Positions 8,440 to 17,324 of a DNA stretch of 64,000 bases are shown one piece after another. Within the stretch, counting starts at the first letter, position 1. Each line of letters begins with the position of its first letter. The stretch comes from Cryobacterium psychrophilum (GTDB taxonomy: Bacteria; Actinomycetota; Actinomycetes; Actinomycetales; Microbacteriaceae), in NCBI RefSeq assembly GCF_004365915.1, contig NZ_SODI01000001.1, positions 3,410,001-3,474,000 of the forward strand, read 5' to 3'. The notes below the pieces were generated by a model. That model saw nothing but the letters and a program-made list of their open reading frames with translations, had not been told where the DNA came from and made no database searches. A program made the translations under genes and the position numbers.

Positions 8440-11400
8440 ATGAGCACAGTGAGCACTTCTTCGACCTCGGCGGACTCGTTCGTACACCTCCACGTACACA
8501 GCGAGTACTCGATGCTCGACGGAGCGGCCAGGGTGAAGCCCCTGATCAACGCGGCGATCGAGCAGAAGATGCCCGCCGTGGCGATCACCGACCACGGAAA
8601 CGTCTTCGGTGCCTTCGATTTCTGGCGTACCGCGACGGATGCCGGCATCAAGCCGATTATCGGCACCGAGGCCTACATCACGCCCGGCACCGACCGGCGG
8701 GACAAGACCCGGGTGCGGTGGGGCACCGGCGCGCAGAACCGTGACGACGTCGGCGGCGCCGGCTCGTACACCCACATGACCCTGCTCTCCGAAAGCACGG
8801 AGGGAATGCACAACCTGTTCCGCCTGTCGTCCAAGGCGAGCCTCGAGGGCTACTACTTCAAGCCGCGCATGGACCGCGAACTGCTCAGCGAGTTCTCGAC
8901 CGGCCTCATCGGCACGACGGGTTGCGTGGGTGGTGAGGTGCAGACCCGCCTGCGCCTCGGACAGTACGAAGAGGCGAAGAAGGCCGCCGGAGACTTTCAA
9001 GACATCTTCGGCAAGGAGAACTTCTTCTGCGAGATCATGGACCACGGCATCGACATCGAGCGCCGCACCATGACCGACCTGCTCAAACTGGCCAAGGAAC
9101 TCGACCTTCCCCTCCTGGCAACGAACGACCTGCACTACACGCACGCGCACGATGCGACCGCCCACGCCGCACTGCTGTGCGTGCAATCCGCATCCACCCT
9201 GGACGACCCGAACCGGTTCAAGTTCGACTCGAGCGAGTTCTACCTCAAGTCCGCCGCCCAGATGCGGCACATGTTCAGGGACCACCCGGAGTCGTGTGAC
9301 AACACGCTGCTCATCGCGGAGCGCTGCGAGGTGGAATTCAACACCAAGGCAAACTACATGCCCCGCTTCCCGTGCCCGGAGGGCGAGAACGAGGAGAGCT
9401 GGTTCGTCAAGGAGAACGAGGTCGGGCTCGCCAAACGGTACCCGAACGGCATCCCCGCCGAGGTGCGCAAGCGCGCCGACTACGAAATCGGCATCATCAT
9501 TCAGATGGGCTTCCCCGGCTACTTCCTCGTCGTGGCCGACTTCATCATGTGGTCCAAGCAGCAGGGCATCCGAGTGGGCCCCGGCCGTGGCTCGGGAGCC
9601 GGTTCGATGGTGGCCTACGCGATGGGCATCACCGACCTCGACCCGCTCGTGCACGGCCTGATCTTCGAGCGCTTCCTCAACCCCGACCGTGTGTCCATGC
9701 CTGACTTCGATGTCGACTTCGACGAGCGTCGCCGTGGCGAAGTCATCCGCTACGTCACCGACAAGTACGGCGAGGAGCGCGTCGCGCAAATCGTCACCTA
9801 CGGTACGATCAAGGCCAAGCAGGCGCTCAAGGATGCCAGCCGCGTTCTCGGCTTCCCGTTCGGGATGGGCGACAAGCTCACGAAGGCCATGCCGCCGGCC
9901 ATCATGGGCAAGGACGTTCCGCTCACCGGAATGTTCGACACGGACCATCCCCGCTACCGCGAGGCGGCCGATTTCCGTGCCGTGATCGAATCCGACCCGG
10001 AGGCCAAGACCGTGTTCGACACGGCGCTCGGCCTCGAAAACCTCAAGCGCCAGTGGGGTGTGCACGCGGCCGGCGTCATCATGTCGTCCGACCCGCTGAT
10101 CGACATCATTCCCATCATGAAGCGCGAGGCCGACGGCCAGGTTGTCACGCAGTTCGACTATCCAGCCTCCGAGGCCCTCGGCCTGATCAAGATGGACTTC
10201 CTCGGGCTTCGCAACCTGACGATCATCGATGACACCCTCGACAACATCGAGGTGAACCGTGGCGAACGCCCCATACTCGAGGATCTTGGCCTCGAGGACC
10301 CGGCCGCCTACGAACTGCTCGCTCGAGGCGACACGCTCGGCGTCTTCCAGCTCGATGGCGGGCCCATGCGCTCCCTGCTGCGGCTCATGAAACCTGACAA
10401 CTTCGAAGACATCTCGGCCGTTATCGCCCTGTACCGTCCGGGGCCCATGGGTGCCAACTCCCACACCAACTACGCGCTGCGCAAGACCGGCCAGCAGGAG
10501 ATCATTCCGATTCACGCGGAACTCGAAGAGGCCCTGTCCGATGTCATCGGCAACACTTACGGCCTCATCGTGTACCAGGAACAGGTCATGTCGATCGCCC
10601 AGAAACTTGCCGGGTTCTCCCTCGGCGAGGCTGACCTGCTGCGACGTGCCATGGGTAAGAAGAAGAAGTCCGAGCTGGACAAACAGTTCGAAGGCTTTTC
10701 CAACGGCATGAAAGAGAACGGCTATTCCATGGATGCCGTCACGACGGTGTGGAACATCCTGCTGCCGTTCTCGGACTACGCCTTCAACAAGGCCCACTCC
10801 GCCGCCTACGGCGTTCTGTCCTACTGGACCGCGTACCTCAAGGCCAAGTACCCGGCCGAGTACATGGCCGCTCTGCTGACGAGCGTGGGGGACTCCCGCG
10901 ACAAGCTGGCCCTGTACCTCAACGAGTGTCGCCGCATGGGCATCAAGGTGCTCGCCCCCGACGTGAACGAGTCGATCGGTTTCTTCGCCGCCGTGGGCAC
11001 CGACATCCGCTTTGGGCTCGGTGCGGTGCGAAACGTGGGATTTAACGTCGTTGAGGCCATTCGCGCGACCCGTGAAGCCCAGGGACGCTTCGAGTCCTTC
11101 CACGATTTTCTGCGCAAGGTGCCGCTGCCGGTGGCCAACAAGCGCACGATTGAGTCGCTCGTCAAGGCCGGGGCGTTCGACTCGCTCGGGGCCACGCGCC
11201 GCGGCATGGTCGAGATCCATGAGTCAGCGGTCGAATCTGCGGTCAAGATCAAGCGGGAAGAGGTCAACGGCAACATCGGTTTCGACTTCGACAGCCTCTT
11301 CGATGAGCCGCAGGACACCGACCAGGTGCCGGAGCGGCCCGAGTGGAGCAAGAAGGAGAAGTTGGCGTTCGAACGCGACATGCTCGGCCTGTACGTCTCC

Positions 11401-11979
11401 GATCATCCGCTCGCGGGGTTGGAGATTCCGCTCGCGAAACACGCCAGCACGTCGATTGCCGACCTGATCGCGTCGGAGACCGCGGAAGACGGCGACACCG
11501 TCACGGTGGCGGGCCTGATCACGAGTGTGCAGCATCGCACCGCGAAGAAGTCCGGAAACCAGTACGGCATGATCCAGGTCGAGGACTTCGGCGGTGAGAT
11601 CACGGCGATGTTCATGGGCAAGGCCTACGTGGAATTCGCGCCCGAGCTGATCAGCGACGCCGTGGTTGTGGTTCGAGGTCGGGTGAGCATGCGGGACGAC
11701 GGCATGAACCTGCACGCGTTCAGCGTCTTCCAACCCGAGCTGGGGCAGGCATCCGACCAGAGCACCCTCTCGGTGACGCTCGCCGAGGCGCGCGCCACCA
11801 CGGATACCGTGCAGGCGCTGGGGGAGATCCTGACCCGCCACGCGGGAGACGCCGAGGTGCGGATCAGGCTCGTGAAGGGTGACACGGCGCGGATCTTCGA
11901 GCTGCCGCACCGCGTGACCGTGAGCGCTGACCTGTTCGGCGAACTCAAAAGCATCCTCGGACCGAACTGTCTCAGCTAA
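8440..11979 (+). CDS. dnaE: DNA polymerase III alpha subunit
   Basis: Replicative polymerase subunit of 1179 residues, the usual DnaE1 length. The N-terminal PHP domain starts FVHLHVHSEYSMLDG. The catalytic palm has GPGRGSGAGSMVAY and the metal-binding PDFDVDFDERRR. HhH and C-terminal OB-fold regions follow, the latter around DTVTVAGLITSVQHRT. ATG 8440 begins MSTVSTSSTSADSF; the in-frame extension to 8314 lies inside the previous gene and is rejected. An 18-bp tandem duplication spans its stop codon. Confidence 0.96.
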   Translation: MSTVSTSSTSADSFVHLHVHSEYSMLDGAARVKPLINAAIEQKMPAVAITDHGNVFGAFDFWRTATDAGIKPIIGTEAYITPGTDRRDKTRVRWGTGAQNRDDVGGAGSYTHMTLLSESTEGMHNLFRLSSKASLEGYYFKPRMDRELLSEFSTGLIGTTGCVGGEVQTRLRLGQYEEAKKAAGDFQDIFGKENFFCEIMDHGIDIERRTMTDLLKLAKELDLPLLATNDLHYTHAHDATAHAALLCVQSASTLDDPNRFKFDSSEFYLKSAAQMRHMFRDHPESCDNTLLIAERCEVEFNTKANYMPRFPCPEGENEESWFVKENEVGLAKRYPNGIPAEVRKRADYEIGIIIQMGFPGYFLVVADFIMWSKQQGIRVGPGRGSGAGSMVAYAMGITDLDPLVHGLIFERFLNPDRVSMPDFDVDFDERRRGEVIRYVTDKYGEERVAQIVTYGTIKAKQALKDASRVLGFPFGMGDKLTKAMPPAIMGKDVPLTGMFDTDHPRYREAADFRAVIESDPEAKTVFDTALGLENLKRQWGVHAAGVIMSSDPLIDIIPIMKREADGQVVTQFDYPASEALGLIKMDFLGLRNLTIIDDTLDNIEVNRGERPILEDLGLEDPAAYELLARGDTLGVFQLDGGPMRSLLRLMKPDNFEDISAVIALYRPGPMGANSHTNYALRKTGQQEIIPIHAELEEALSDVIGNTYGLIVYQEQVMSIAQKLAGFSLGEADLLRRAMGKKKKSELDKQFEGFSNGMKENGYSMDAVTTVWNILLPFSDYAFNKAHSAAYGVLSYWTAYLKAKYPAEYMAALLTSVGDSRDKLALYLNECRRMGIKVLAPDVNESIGFFAAVGTDIRFGLGAVRNVGFNVVEAIRATREAQGRFESFHDFLRKVPLPVANKRTIESLVKAGAFDSLGATRRGMVEIHESAVESAVKIKREEVNGNIGFDFDSLFDEPQDTDQVPERPEWSKKEKLAFERDMLGLYVSDHPLAGLEIPLAKHASTSIADLIASETAEDGDTVTVAGLITSVQHRTAKKSGNQYGMIQVEDFGGEITAMFMGKAYVEFAPELISDAVVVVRGRVSMRDDGMNLHAFSVFQPELGQASDQSTLSVTLAEARATTDTVQALGEILTRHAGDAEVRIRLVKGDTARIFELPHRVTVSADLFGELKSILGPNCLS

Positions 11980-11996
11980 CCGAACTGCCTCAGCAC
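11961..11996. repeat. 18-bp tandem duplication across the dnaE stop
   Basis: The 16-mer accgaactgtctcagc at 11961-11976 recurs as accgaactgcctcagc at 11979-11994, one mismatch, period 18. The dnaE TAA (11977-11979) falls between the copies, so the second copy lies just outside the coding region. Likely a simple slippage duplication. Confidence 0.6.
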
Positions 11997-12019
11997 ACGT
12001 CAAGGATCCCGCCGGTGGT

Positions 12020-12116
12020 GTTGCTACTTCAGGAGATCCGGCCGGGAGCATCCGCTCGGCCGCGGATTTGCAAGGTGGCCGGGGGCTGTCGACCGCGGAT
12101 CTCCTGAAGTAGCAAC
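12020..12116. repeat. Inverted repeat with 21-bp perfect arms downstream of dnaE
   Basis: The left arm 12020-12040 (gttgctacttcaggagatccg) and right arm 12096-12116 are perfect reverse complements separated by 55 nt. They could form a long stem acting as the dnaE terminator, or be the ends of a small palindromic or non-autonomous element. The surrounding gene-free stretch 11980-12289 (about 310 bp) holds no ORF I would support. Confidence 0.7.
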
Positions 12117-12289
12117 CGGAGGGGGCGGATGCCGAGGGCGCGTTCGGAGTGCGGCGCTGGGTTCGCTGGGTGCCCATCTCCGGGCCGAGGATTGGCCGGT
12201 AGGCGGGCTGCGTTGGCGCCCGGAACCGGCGCCAACCGCGCCCGTGAGGGCGCTGGCGGGTTCGTTTGCGGACTTCGGGCGGCAGAATT

Positions 12290-12295
12290 ACTTAC
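12290..12295. repeat. Left 6-bp target site duplication of the IS
   Basis: The sequence acttac directly abuts the left terminal TG of the IS and recurs at 14896-14901 directly after its right terminal CA. Confidence 0.85.
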
Positions 12296-12321
12296 TGACG
12301 AGTAGCCCCTGGCGGTAGCGC
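12296..12321 (+). repeat. IS21 left terminal inverted repeat
   Basis: Begins tgacgagtagcccctggcgg; pairs with the right end at 21 of 26 positions. The first internal GGTAGC begins 18 nt inside the tip, the same distance as at the right end. Confidence 0.85.
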
Positions 12322-12395
12322 ACGTCCGAGCACGTGGTAGCGCTGTTCTGACGAGGGGGTAGCGGCCCGAGCTTGGCGCCCGAGCCGCTCCGGTG

Positions 12396-13166
12396 TTACT
12401 CCCAGTAGCTCTTCTCGGCGCGGGCTTGGTCGTTTCGGTGCTGACGCATGTCGATCTGGCCGAGGTTGATGATGCGGGCGTTGTTGGCGAGGCGGTTCAC
12501 GATTGAGTCCGCCGCGACGCGGTCGGGCAGCTCGGCGACCCAATGCGCGGGTCCGGTCTGCGAGGCGATCATCGTCGGCAGTCGGTGCTCCCGGTTCGCG
12601 AGGATCGCGAACAAGTCGCTGGCTGCGTCGCTGTCAACACCGACGGTCAGGAAATCATCAATGATCAGCAAATCGATGTTGGAGAGCTCGTTCAACAGTT
12701 TCTGATGCGCGATGCCGTCGCCGCGAGCGATGACGAGTCTCCGGGCGAGGTCGTCCATCCGGGAGTAGAGAACGGAGTGCTCACTGTGGCAAGCGCCGAT
12801 GGCCAGCGCGCAGGCGAGGTAGGTTTTCCCGCCACCGGTAGGCGAGATGATGAGCAGGTTGGTCGCATCCAAGCGCCAGTCATGGGCGGCATAGCGCCGC
12901 ATTCTGACGGCGGTGATGCCGCGTCCCTCGCGGTAGTCGACCTCAGCGACGGTGGCGCCAGGGATGGGGAGGGCTGCCTGGCGGATGAGTTTGTCGACCC
13001 GGCTGACGCGTCGGGATTCCAACGCGTCATCGACCGCAGTGAGGAACAGCTGCTCTGGCGTGAGGGTGTCGTTGGCTTCGTCTTGGATGAGTTCCTCCAG
13101 CCGGGTCGCGACGTGGGTTACGCGCAGTGCGCGGAACTTGTCATAGTCAACGCTGGTGAACGTCAC
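12396..13166 (-). CDS. istB: IstB, AAA+ ATPase helper of IS21 transposition
   Basis: This 256-residue DnaC-like AAA+ protein regulates target choice by the IstA transposase and stimulates it. Walker A is SPTGGGKTY (108-116) and Walker B is IDLLIIDDF (about 164-172), with an N-terminal helical region before them. The GTG start overlaps the istA stop as GTGA, giving translational coupling. Length and motifs are intact. Confidence 0.94.
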   Translation of the reverse strand: MTFTSVDYDKFRALRVTHVATRLEELIQDEANDTLTPEQLFLTAVDDALESRRVSRVDKLIRQAALPIPGATVAEVDYREGRGITAVRMRRYAAHDWRLDATNLLIISPTGGGKTYLACALAIGACHSEHSVLYSRMDDLARRLVIARGDGIAHQKLLNELSNIDLLIIDDFLTVGVDSDAASDLFAILANREHRLPTMIASQTGPAHWVAELPDRVAADSIVNRLANNARIINLGQIDMRQHRNDQARAEKSYWE

Positions 13167-14752
13167 TTTCCGTCCTCGTTTCGGGCGTAGTGGGAGGCGT
13201 CACGGACATAGACGTCCGTGACGGTGTCGCGGAACACGACAGTGCTGCTGCGTTTGCGTGTCGAGGCCGCCGGGGTCACCGGTCGGGGCTTTTTCACGTC
13301 ACTATCAATGGCCGCCATCAACCGTTTCAGAGTGGAATACGTCGGATGGGCTTTGCGGTTGACGAGGTCTTGGCAGGCGGCCTCCAAGCGTTCTCGGTTG
13401 TTCTTGCCGAGGCCGTCGAGGATGTTCTGGCAGGACAGGTATCCTTGCGCTTCGATTGCTTGGCTGTCGAGGATCTGCTCGATCACCGTGACGGTCGCCG
13501 GCCCGGCGCTGCGCGCCCGGTCAATGAACCAGCGCCTAGACCACAACCCGTCGATATCGCGGTGCTGCGGCGGAACATGCTCGGGAAGAGTCGAGTACTG
13601 GCCCTTCCGACCTGTCAGCCTTGGGTGTTCGCAGATGCTGTCGTTGCCGTCGAAGATCGTCACCCGAGACGATGTCACCCGGACCCGCAGCAGCTTGCCC
13701 GCTAGGGCAAAGGGCACGGAATAGCGTTGCGTGTCCGCGGTGACGTGGTAGTTCCGGGCAGCTTTCAACTCTTTCCACTCGACGTCCTCGAACCCGATAT
13801 CAGGCAGCGAGCCCAAAAGCTCGCGCTCTTCGGTGTCGAAGCGTTCCCACCGGGTGGTGTCGTCGGCGCGGCGAATGTCGTGGTTGATCTCTCGCACCCG
13901 TTCCTCGATTGCGGTGTTCAATTCGCTCAGGGTCGTGAAGACATCGTCTTCGAGATAGCCGATGACGCGTTTGTTGACGACGTTCACCGCATTCTCGGCT
14001 GATGCCTTGTCGCGCGGCTTTTTCGGTCTGGCCGGGACAATTGCTGTCTGATAGTGGTCAGCGAGTTGCTGATATCGGGCGTTCACGACCCGCTCCGCAT
14101 CGCCTTGGTGGGTTCGGTGGGTCGACGTCGTCGGGTTGTCCGGCACGATGATCTGCGTGACGCCTCCAAAGAACGCGAATGCGTGAACGTGGGCGTCGAG
14201 CCAGGCGGGGGATTTCATATCCGCGTAGGCGCGGCAAAACATCAGCCCCGAAAACGGAAGCACCGCAACGAACAAGATGGCCCGGACCACTTCACCGGTG
14301 ATGGTGTCGACGATGTCCATCGTGTCGCCGGCCCAGTCCACCAACATCGCCCGTCCCGGCTCGTGGCGGAGCACCGCGACGAGATCGTGGGTGCGAAGAT
14401 AACCGGTGAACAGGGCGCAGAACTGCGAGTACCCGTACTTCTTGCCCGCATCTGTGGTGTCGACGTAGCGGCGCCAGGCCAGCAGCAACGTGAAGTGCCG
14501 GTTTGCTTTCATCGCCGCCAGCACCCGTGCCAGGTCGGGTTGGTCGTACTCGTCTGAGACTTTCCGACGCCCGTCGGGGAACCATTCCGCCAACTCGGTA
14601 TCACTCACCGTAACGGTCGCGGTCAGGCCCCGAGCCTCGACCTCCTGCCGCACCCGAGCCACGTCGCGATGCGAGCACCCCACGATCTCGACGACGTCGC
14701 GGTAGCTGCGCCCCTCGAGCAGCAACCCCAATATTTTCCGATAATCCGCCAT
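13163..14752 (-). CDS. istA: IstA, IS21-family DDE transposase
   Basis: A 529-residue transposase. An N-terminal helix-turn-helix (about 15-42, GRSYRDVVEIVGCSHRDV) precedes an RNase H-like catalytic core. The likely acidic triad is D139 (MLVDWAGD), D205 (IIVPDN) and E253 (KASAEN), a spacing that fits IS21. A beta-barrel-type C-terminal region follows. The gene appears full length. A strong 14-bp hairpin lies just upstream of its ATG. No insertion, stop or frameshift is seen. Confidence 0.95.
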   Translation of the reverse strand: MADYRKILGLLLEGRSYRDVVEIVGCSHRDVARVRQEVEARGLTATVTVSDTELAEWFPDGRRKVSDEYDQPDLARVLAAMKANRHFTLLLAWRRYVDTTDAGKKYGYSQFCALFTGYLRTHDLVAVLRHEPGRAMLVDWAGDTMDIVDTITGEVVRAILFVAVLPFSGLMFCRAYADMKSPAWLDAHVHAFAFFGGVTQIIVPDNPTTSTHRTHQGDAERVVNARYQQLADHYQTAIVPARPKKPRDKASAENAVNVVNKRVIGYLEDDVFTTLSELNTAIEERVREINHDIRRADDTTRWERFDTEERELLGSLPDIGFEDVEWKELKAARNYHVTADTQRYSVPFALAGKLLRVRVTSSRVTIFDGNDSICEHPRLTGRKGQYSTLPEHVPPQHRDIDGLWSRRWFIDRARSAGPATVTVIEQILDSQAIEAQGYLSCQNILDGLGKNNRERLEAACQDLVNRKAHPTYSTLKRLMAAIDSDVKKPRPVTPAASTRKRSSTVVFRDTVTDVYVRDASHYARNEDGK

Positions 14753-14768
14753 GACCCGCCCTTAACAA

Positions 14769-14801
14769 TGGAAGGACAACGCCTTGCGCGTTGTCCTTCC
14801 A
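14769..14801 (-). promoter_or_regulatory. Perfect 14-bp hairpin in the istA 5' region
   Basis: Arms 14769-14782 and 14788-14801 (tggaaggacaacgc and its reverse complement) enclose a 5-nt loop, 16 nt before the istA ATG on the minus strand. Such a stem could block read-through transcription entering from outside, or fold over the translation start in long transcripts, limiting transposase expression. This role is an inference from position. Confidence 0.6.
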
Positions 14802-14869
14802 CAGCAGAGCAGATTGGCAGCATCAGCGCTACCGTGTTCCCGGAATCTTGCTACCGTGTCGTCGGACTA

Positions 14870-14895
14870 GTGCTACCTTCAAGGGCTACTCGCCA
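14870..14895 (-). repeat. IS21 right terminal inverted repeat
   Basis: Read inward on the minus strand it begins tggcgagtagcccttgaagg and matches the left end at 21 of 26 positions. Confidence 0.85.
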
Positions 14896-14901
14896 ACTTA
14901 C
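14896..14901. repeat. Right 6-bp target site duplication of the IS
   Basis: Second copy of acttac, immediately after the right end of the element. Confidence 0.85.
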
Positions 14902-14955
14902 TAAGGTCTATAAAGAAATAGGTGAGCAACTCTCGCGTTTACGTTCGATTCGCGC

Positions 14956-14961
14956 TAAAAT
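14956..14961 (+). promoter_or_regulatory. Putative leaderless -10 box of the DUF222 gene
   Basis: TAAAAT followed by exactly 6 nt (gggggt) and ATG 14968. The spacing would place the transcript start at the A of the ATG. The gggggt could alternatively serve as a ribosome site. The nearby IS insertion left this box intact. Confidence 0.45.
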
Positions 14962-14967
14962 GGGGGT

Positions 14968-16451
14968 ATGTTCACGACGGTGAAGTCCGGAGCTGAGATG
15001 GTCGCCCTGCTACTGCAGGCCGGCGAACTCGTCACGGCCGCCCTCGCCGGAGTGCAATTCAGCCTCCTCGATAACGACGATGCACTCAGCGTGATGGGCG
15101 CGTTGGAAGCCGTGGGGCGTCGGGTGGATGGTGGCCGGATCAGCTCCGCCGCCAACGTGGCTTTTCGCGCCGACTCCGGCCTCGGTCATGACTCGCTCGC
15201 CTGGAAGAACGGATGCCGCGGCAAGTTCGAACTGATCACCGGGGTGACGCGTATCTCGAGTAGCGAGGCGAAACGGCGGATGCGCCTCGGCGGCACCATC
15301 ACCGGGGTCTCGTCCGCGACCAGCGGCCTGGTCGGGCAAGTCATGCCGGTGCGGCACCCCGCCGTCGCCGAGAGTCTGGCCGCCGGGAACTCGGCATCGA
15401 CGCCGCCGACGTCATTGTCACCGCACTCGAGCAGATCTCGACCCGGGTCGCCCCGGACGACCTCGACCGGGCCGAACGCGCCCTGGTGGCGTCGGCGACG
15501 GGGGCGATCACCCCGGAGACCGAAGGACTCCCGGGTGCCGGGATCGCGTTCAGTGCCGACCTCATTCGGGCGCAGGCCCACGAATGGGCGGCGATGCTCG
15601 ACCCTGATGGGGCGGCGCCGAGCGACGACAAGACGGCCGCGAAGAGCACGTTCGGGTTCGGGCTCCTGCGGGATGGGCTGTATCCGCTGCGCGGCGGCGT
15701 GACGCCCGACCTTCGCGGCGTGATGAACGGGGTGTTCAACACGTTCCTCAGTGCCCACGCGGCACCGGCGTTTCCGTCGGCGGAGGACCAGGCGCGCCTG
15801 GAGGCCGGGGAACTCATCCCCGGCGCCGAAGAAGCCGTCGACGACCGCACCGGCGGGGAGAAATGCGCCGACATTCTGCGGGCGGTGTTCGAAAAGACCG
15901 CCCGAGACCCGAAAACCCCGACCATGGGCGGCGCGGCGCCCGTCGTGATGGTGCACGTGAACGCCCGCGACCTGAAGAACGGTCGCGGCGTCGGCTGGAT
16001 CGACGGCGTCGACGCCCCGATCAGCCTCCGCAGCGTAAACCAGCGGCTGTGCGCGGGCGGCTACCGGCAGGTCATCATCGGCGACGACGGCCACGTACTG
16101 CACCTGGGAGCGAAGGAACGATTCTTCAGCCCCGCCCAGCGCCGCGCGATCGCCGCCCGCGACGGCGGCTGCGTCATCCCCGGCTGCAAAATCGCCGCCG
16201 CCTGGTGCGAGGTGCACCACGTGATTCCGTGGCAATCCCACGGACTGACCGACGTGGAAAACGGTGTGCTGCTGTGCTGGTTCCACCACCACACCATTGA
16301 CACCGCCGGGTGGGACATCCAGATGATCAACGGCCGGCCCCACCTGCGCGGCCCGGTGCTCTTCGACCCCACCCGAACCTGGCGGCCCGCCGCCACCCAC
16401 CGCGCCAACACTCCGAGTGCCGATCCGCCGTGGAGCAGATCCAGACAGTAG
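14968..16451 (+). pseudogene. DUF222/HNH endonuclease-domain gene, frameshifted
   Basis: The first part (from ATG 14968) reads as a DUF222 N-terminus to about residue 140, then runs out of phase at the G run 15385-15387. One extra G there would restore LAAGELGIDAADVIV and join the second frame, which continues from before 15486 to 16451. The restored product would be about 494 residues. It ends in an HNH nuclease domain with VIPGCKIAAAWCEVHHVIPW and WFHHHTID. These proteins are multi-copy in Microbacteriaceae and their function is not established. Either a real one-base deletion or a homopolymer sequencing error explains the break. Confidence 0.85.
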
Positions 16452-16514
16452 GTCGAGCCGCCCGAACAGGGTCTCAAATCAGGTCAGCAGTGGAAACCCG
16501 TCAGGAACCCCCAG

Positions 16515-16520
16515 TATTCT
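16515..16520 (+). promoter_or_regulatory. Putative leaderless -10 box of the acyltransferase gene
   Basis: TATTCT, then 6 nt (gggatc), then ATG 16527. A weak -35-like tggaaa at 16491-16496 lies 18 nt upstream. Confidence 0.45.
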
Positions 16521-16526
16521 GGGATC

Positions 16527-17291
16527 ATGAGACGGATAGAGCCCATCTACAGCACCGCGATCACGGCGGGCAGGGCGCTTTTTGGTTCCCTGCGGGTGCA
16601 TCCCGCACTCGACGGAGGCCACCACCTGCCAAACCAGGGCGGGGCAGTCCTGGCGATCACCCATTTCGGCTACCTCGACTTCGCGCTCGTGGAGTGGCAG
16701 ATGTGGAAGCGCAACCGCCGCCATATCCGTTTCATGGCAAAAAAGGGGGCCTTCGACCAACCACTGGTGGGCAGGCTCCTGCGCGGCATGCGCCATATCT
16801 CCGTCGACATGACCGCGGGCGCTGCCGCCTATGGCGAGGCGGTAACGGCCCTGCAATCTGGTGAAGTCTTGGGTGTGTTCCCCGAGGGCGGCGTCAACGC
16901 CTCGTTCACCGTGCGCGAGCTGAAAACGGGAACGGCGCGGATGGCGGCTGAAGCCGGTGTGCCGATCATCCCGATTGCCGTCTGGGGTGGCCACCGTCTG
17001 CTGACCAAGAACCACAAGCCCGTGCTGCGTGAAATCGTCGGCATCCCGGTGCACTTCGCCGTCGGTGAGCCGCTCACGGTAGCGCCGGGCGGCGACATTG
17101 CCGCGGCGACGCAAACGTTGCACCTTGCGCTGCAAGGCCTCGTTGATGGGCTGCAGGCGCGCTATCCGGAGTCGGGCGAATCCCGCTGGTGGCAGCCGTC
17201 GCACCTGGGAGGCACCGCACCGACGCCGGCCGAAGCTGCCGTTGTCGAGGCCGAGCGTCAGCGTCGCCGGGCCGCCGAACGAGCGAAGTAG
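16527..17291 (+). CDS. PlsC-type 1-acylglycerol-3-phosphate acyltransferase
   Basis: A 254-residue protein of the lysophospholipid acyltransferase superfamily. The catalytic HX4D is in THFGYLDF (H46, D51) and the phosphate-binding motif is FPEGG (118-122). A VPIIPIAVWG block IV follows. It would acylate lysophosphatidate or a related acceptor at the membrane. The first motif has T-H instead of the commoner N-H, so the substrate could differ from that of PlsC. The C-terminal 25 residues are charged. It converges on the flavin reductase gene with a 33-bp gap. Confidence 0.85.
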   Translation: MRRIEPIYSTAITAGRALFGSLRVHPALDGGHHLPNQGGAVLAITHFGYLDFALVEWQMWKRNRRHIRFMAKKGAFDQPLVGRLLRGMRHISVDMTAGAAAYGEAVTALQSGEVLGVFPEGGVNASFTVRELKTGTARMAAEAGVPIIPIAVWGGHRLLTKNHKPVLREIVGIPVHFAVGEPLTVAPGGDIAAATQTLHLALQGLVDGLQARYPESGESRWWQPSHLGGTAPTPAEAAVVEAERQRRRAAERAK

Positions 17292-17324
17292 GCGTCAGGG
17301 ACCGCGTCCCGGTGCAGGCAACCG

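Larger units (their letters stand above)
12296..14895 (-). mobile_element. Complete IS21-family insertion sequence, 2600 bp
   Basis: The element runs TG...CA, carries istA and istB on the minus strand with a 4-nt overlap, and is flanked by a 6-bp acttac duplication, all typical of IS21. Terminal inverted repeats of 26 bp match at 21 positions. Inside each end are three GGTAGC hexamers spaced exactly 22 bp apart (12314, 12336 and 12358; mirrored at 14872, 14850 and 14828). These are the multiple terminal repeats to which IstA is expected to bind. Both ORFs are intact, so the element may still move. It landed about 70 bp upstream of the DUF222 gene. Confidence 0.93.

Noticed and set aside
8428..11220. 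930-codon open frame antisense to dnaE
   Set aside because: It mirrors the codon structure of dnaE, has no recognisable domain, and is typical of antisense frames in high-GC DNA.
15385..15390. Programmed frameshift in the DUF222 gene
   Set aside because: A three-G run is not a recognised slippery site, and these proteins have no known frameshift expression; deletion or sequencing error is simpler.
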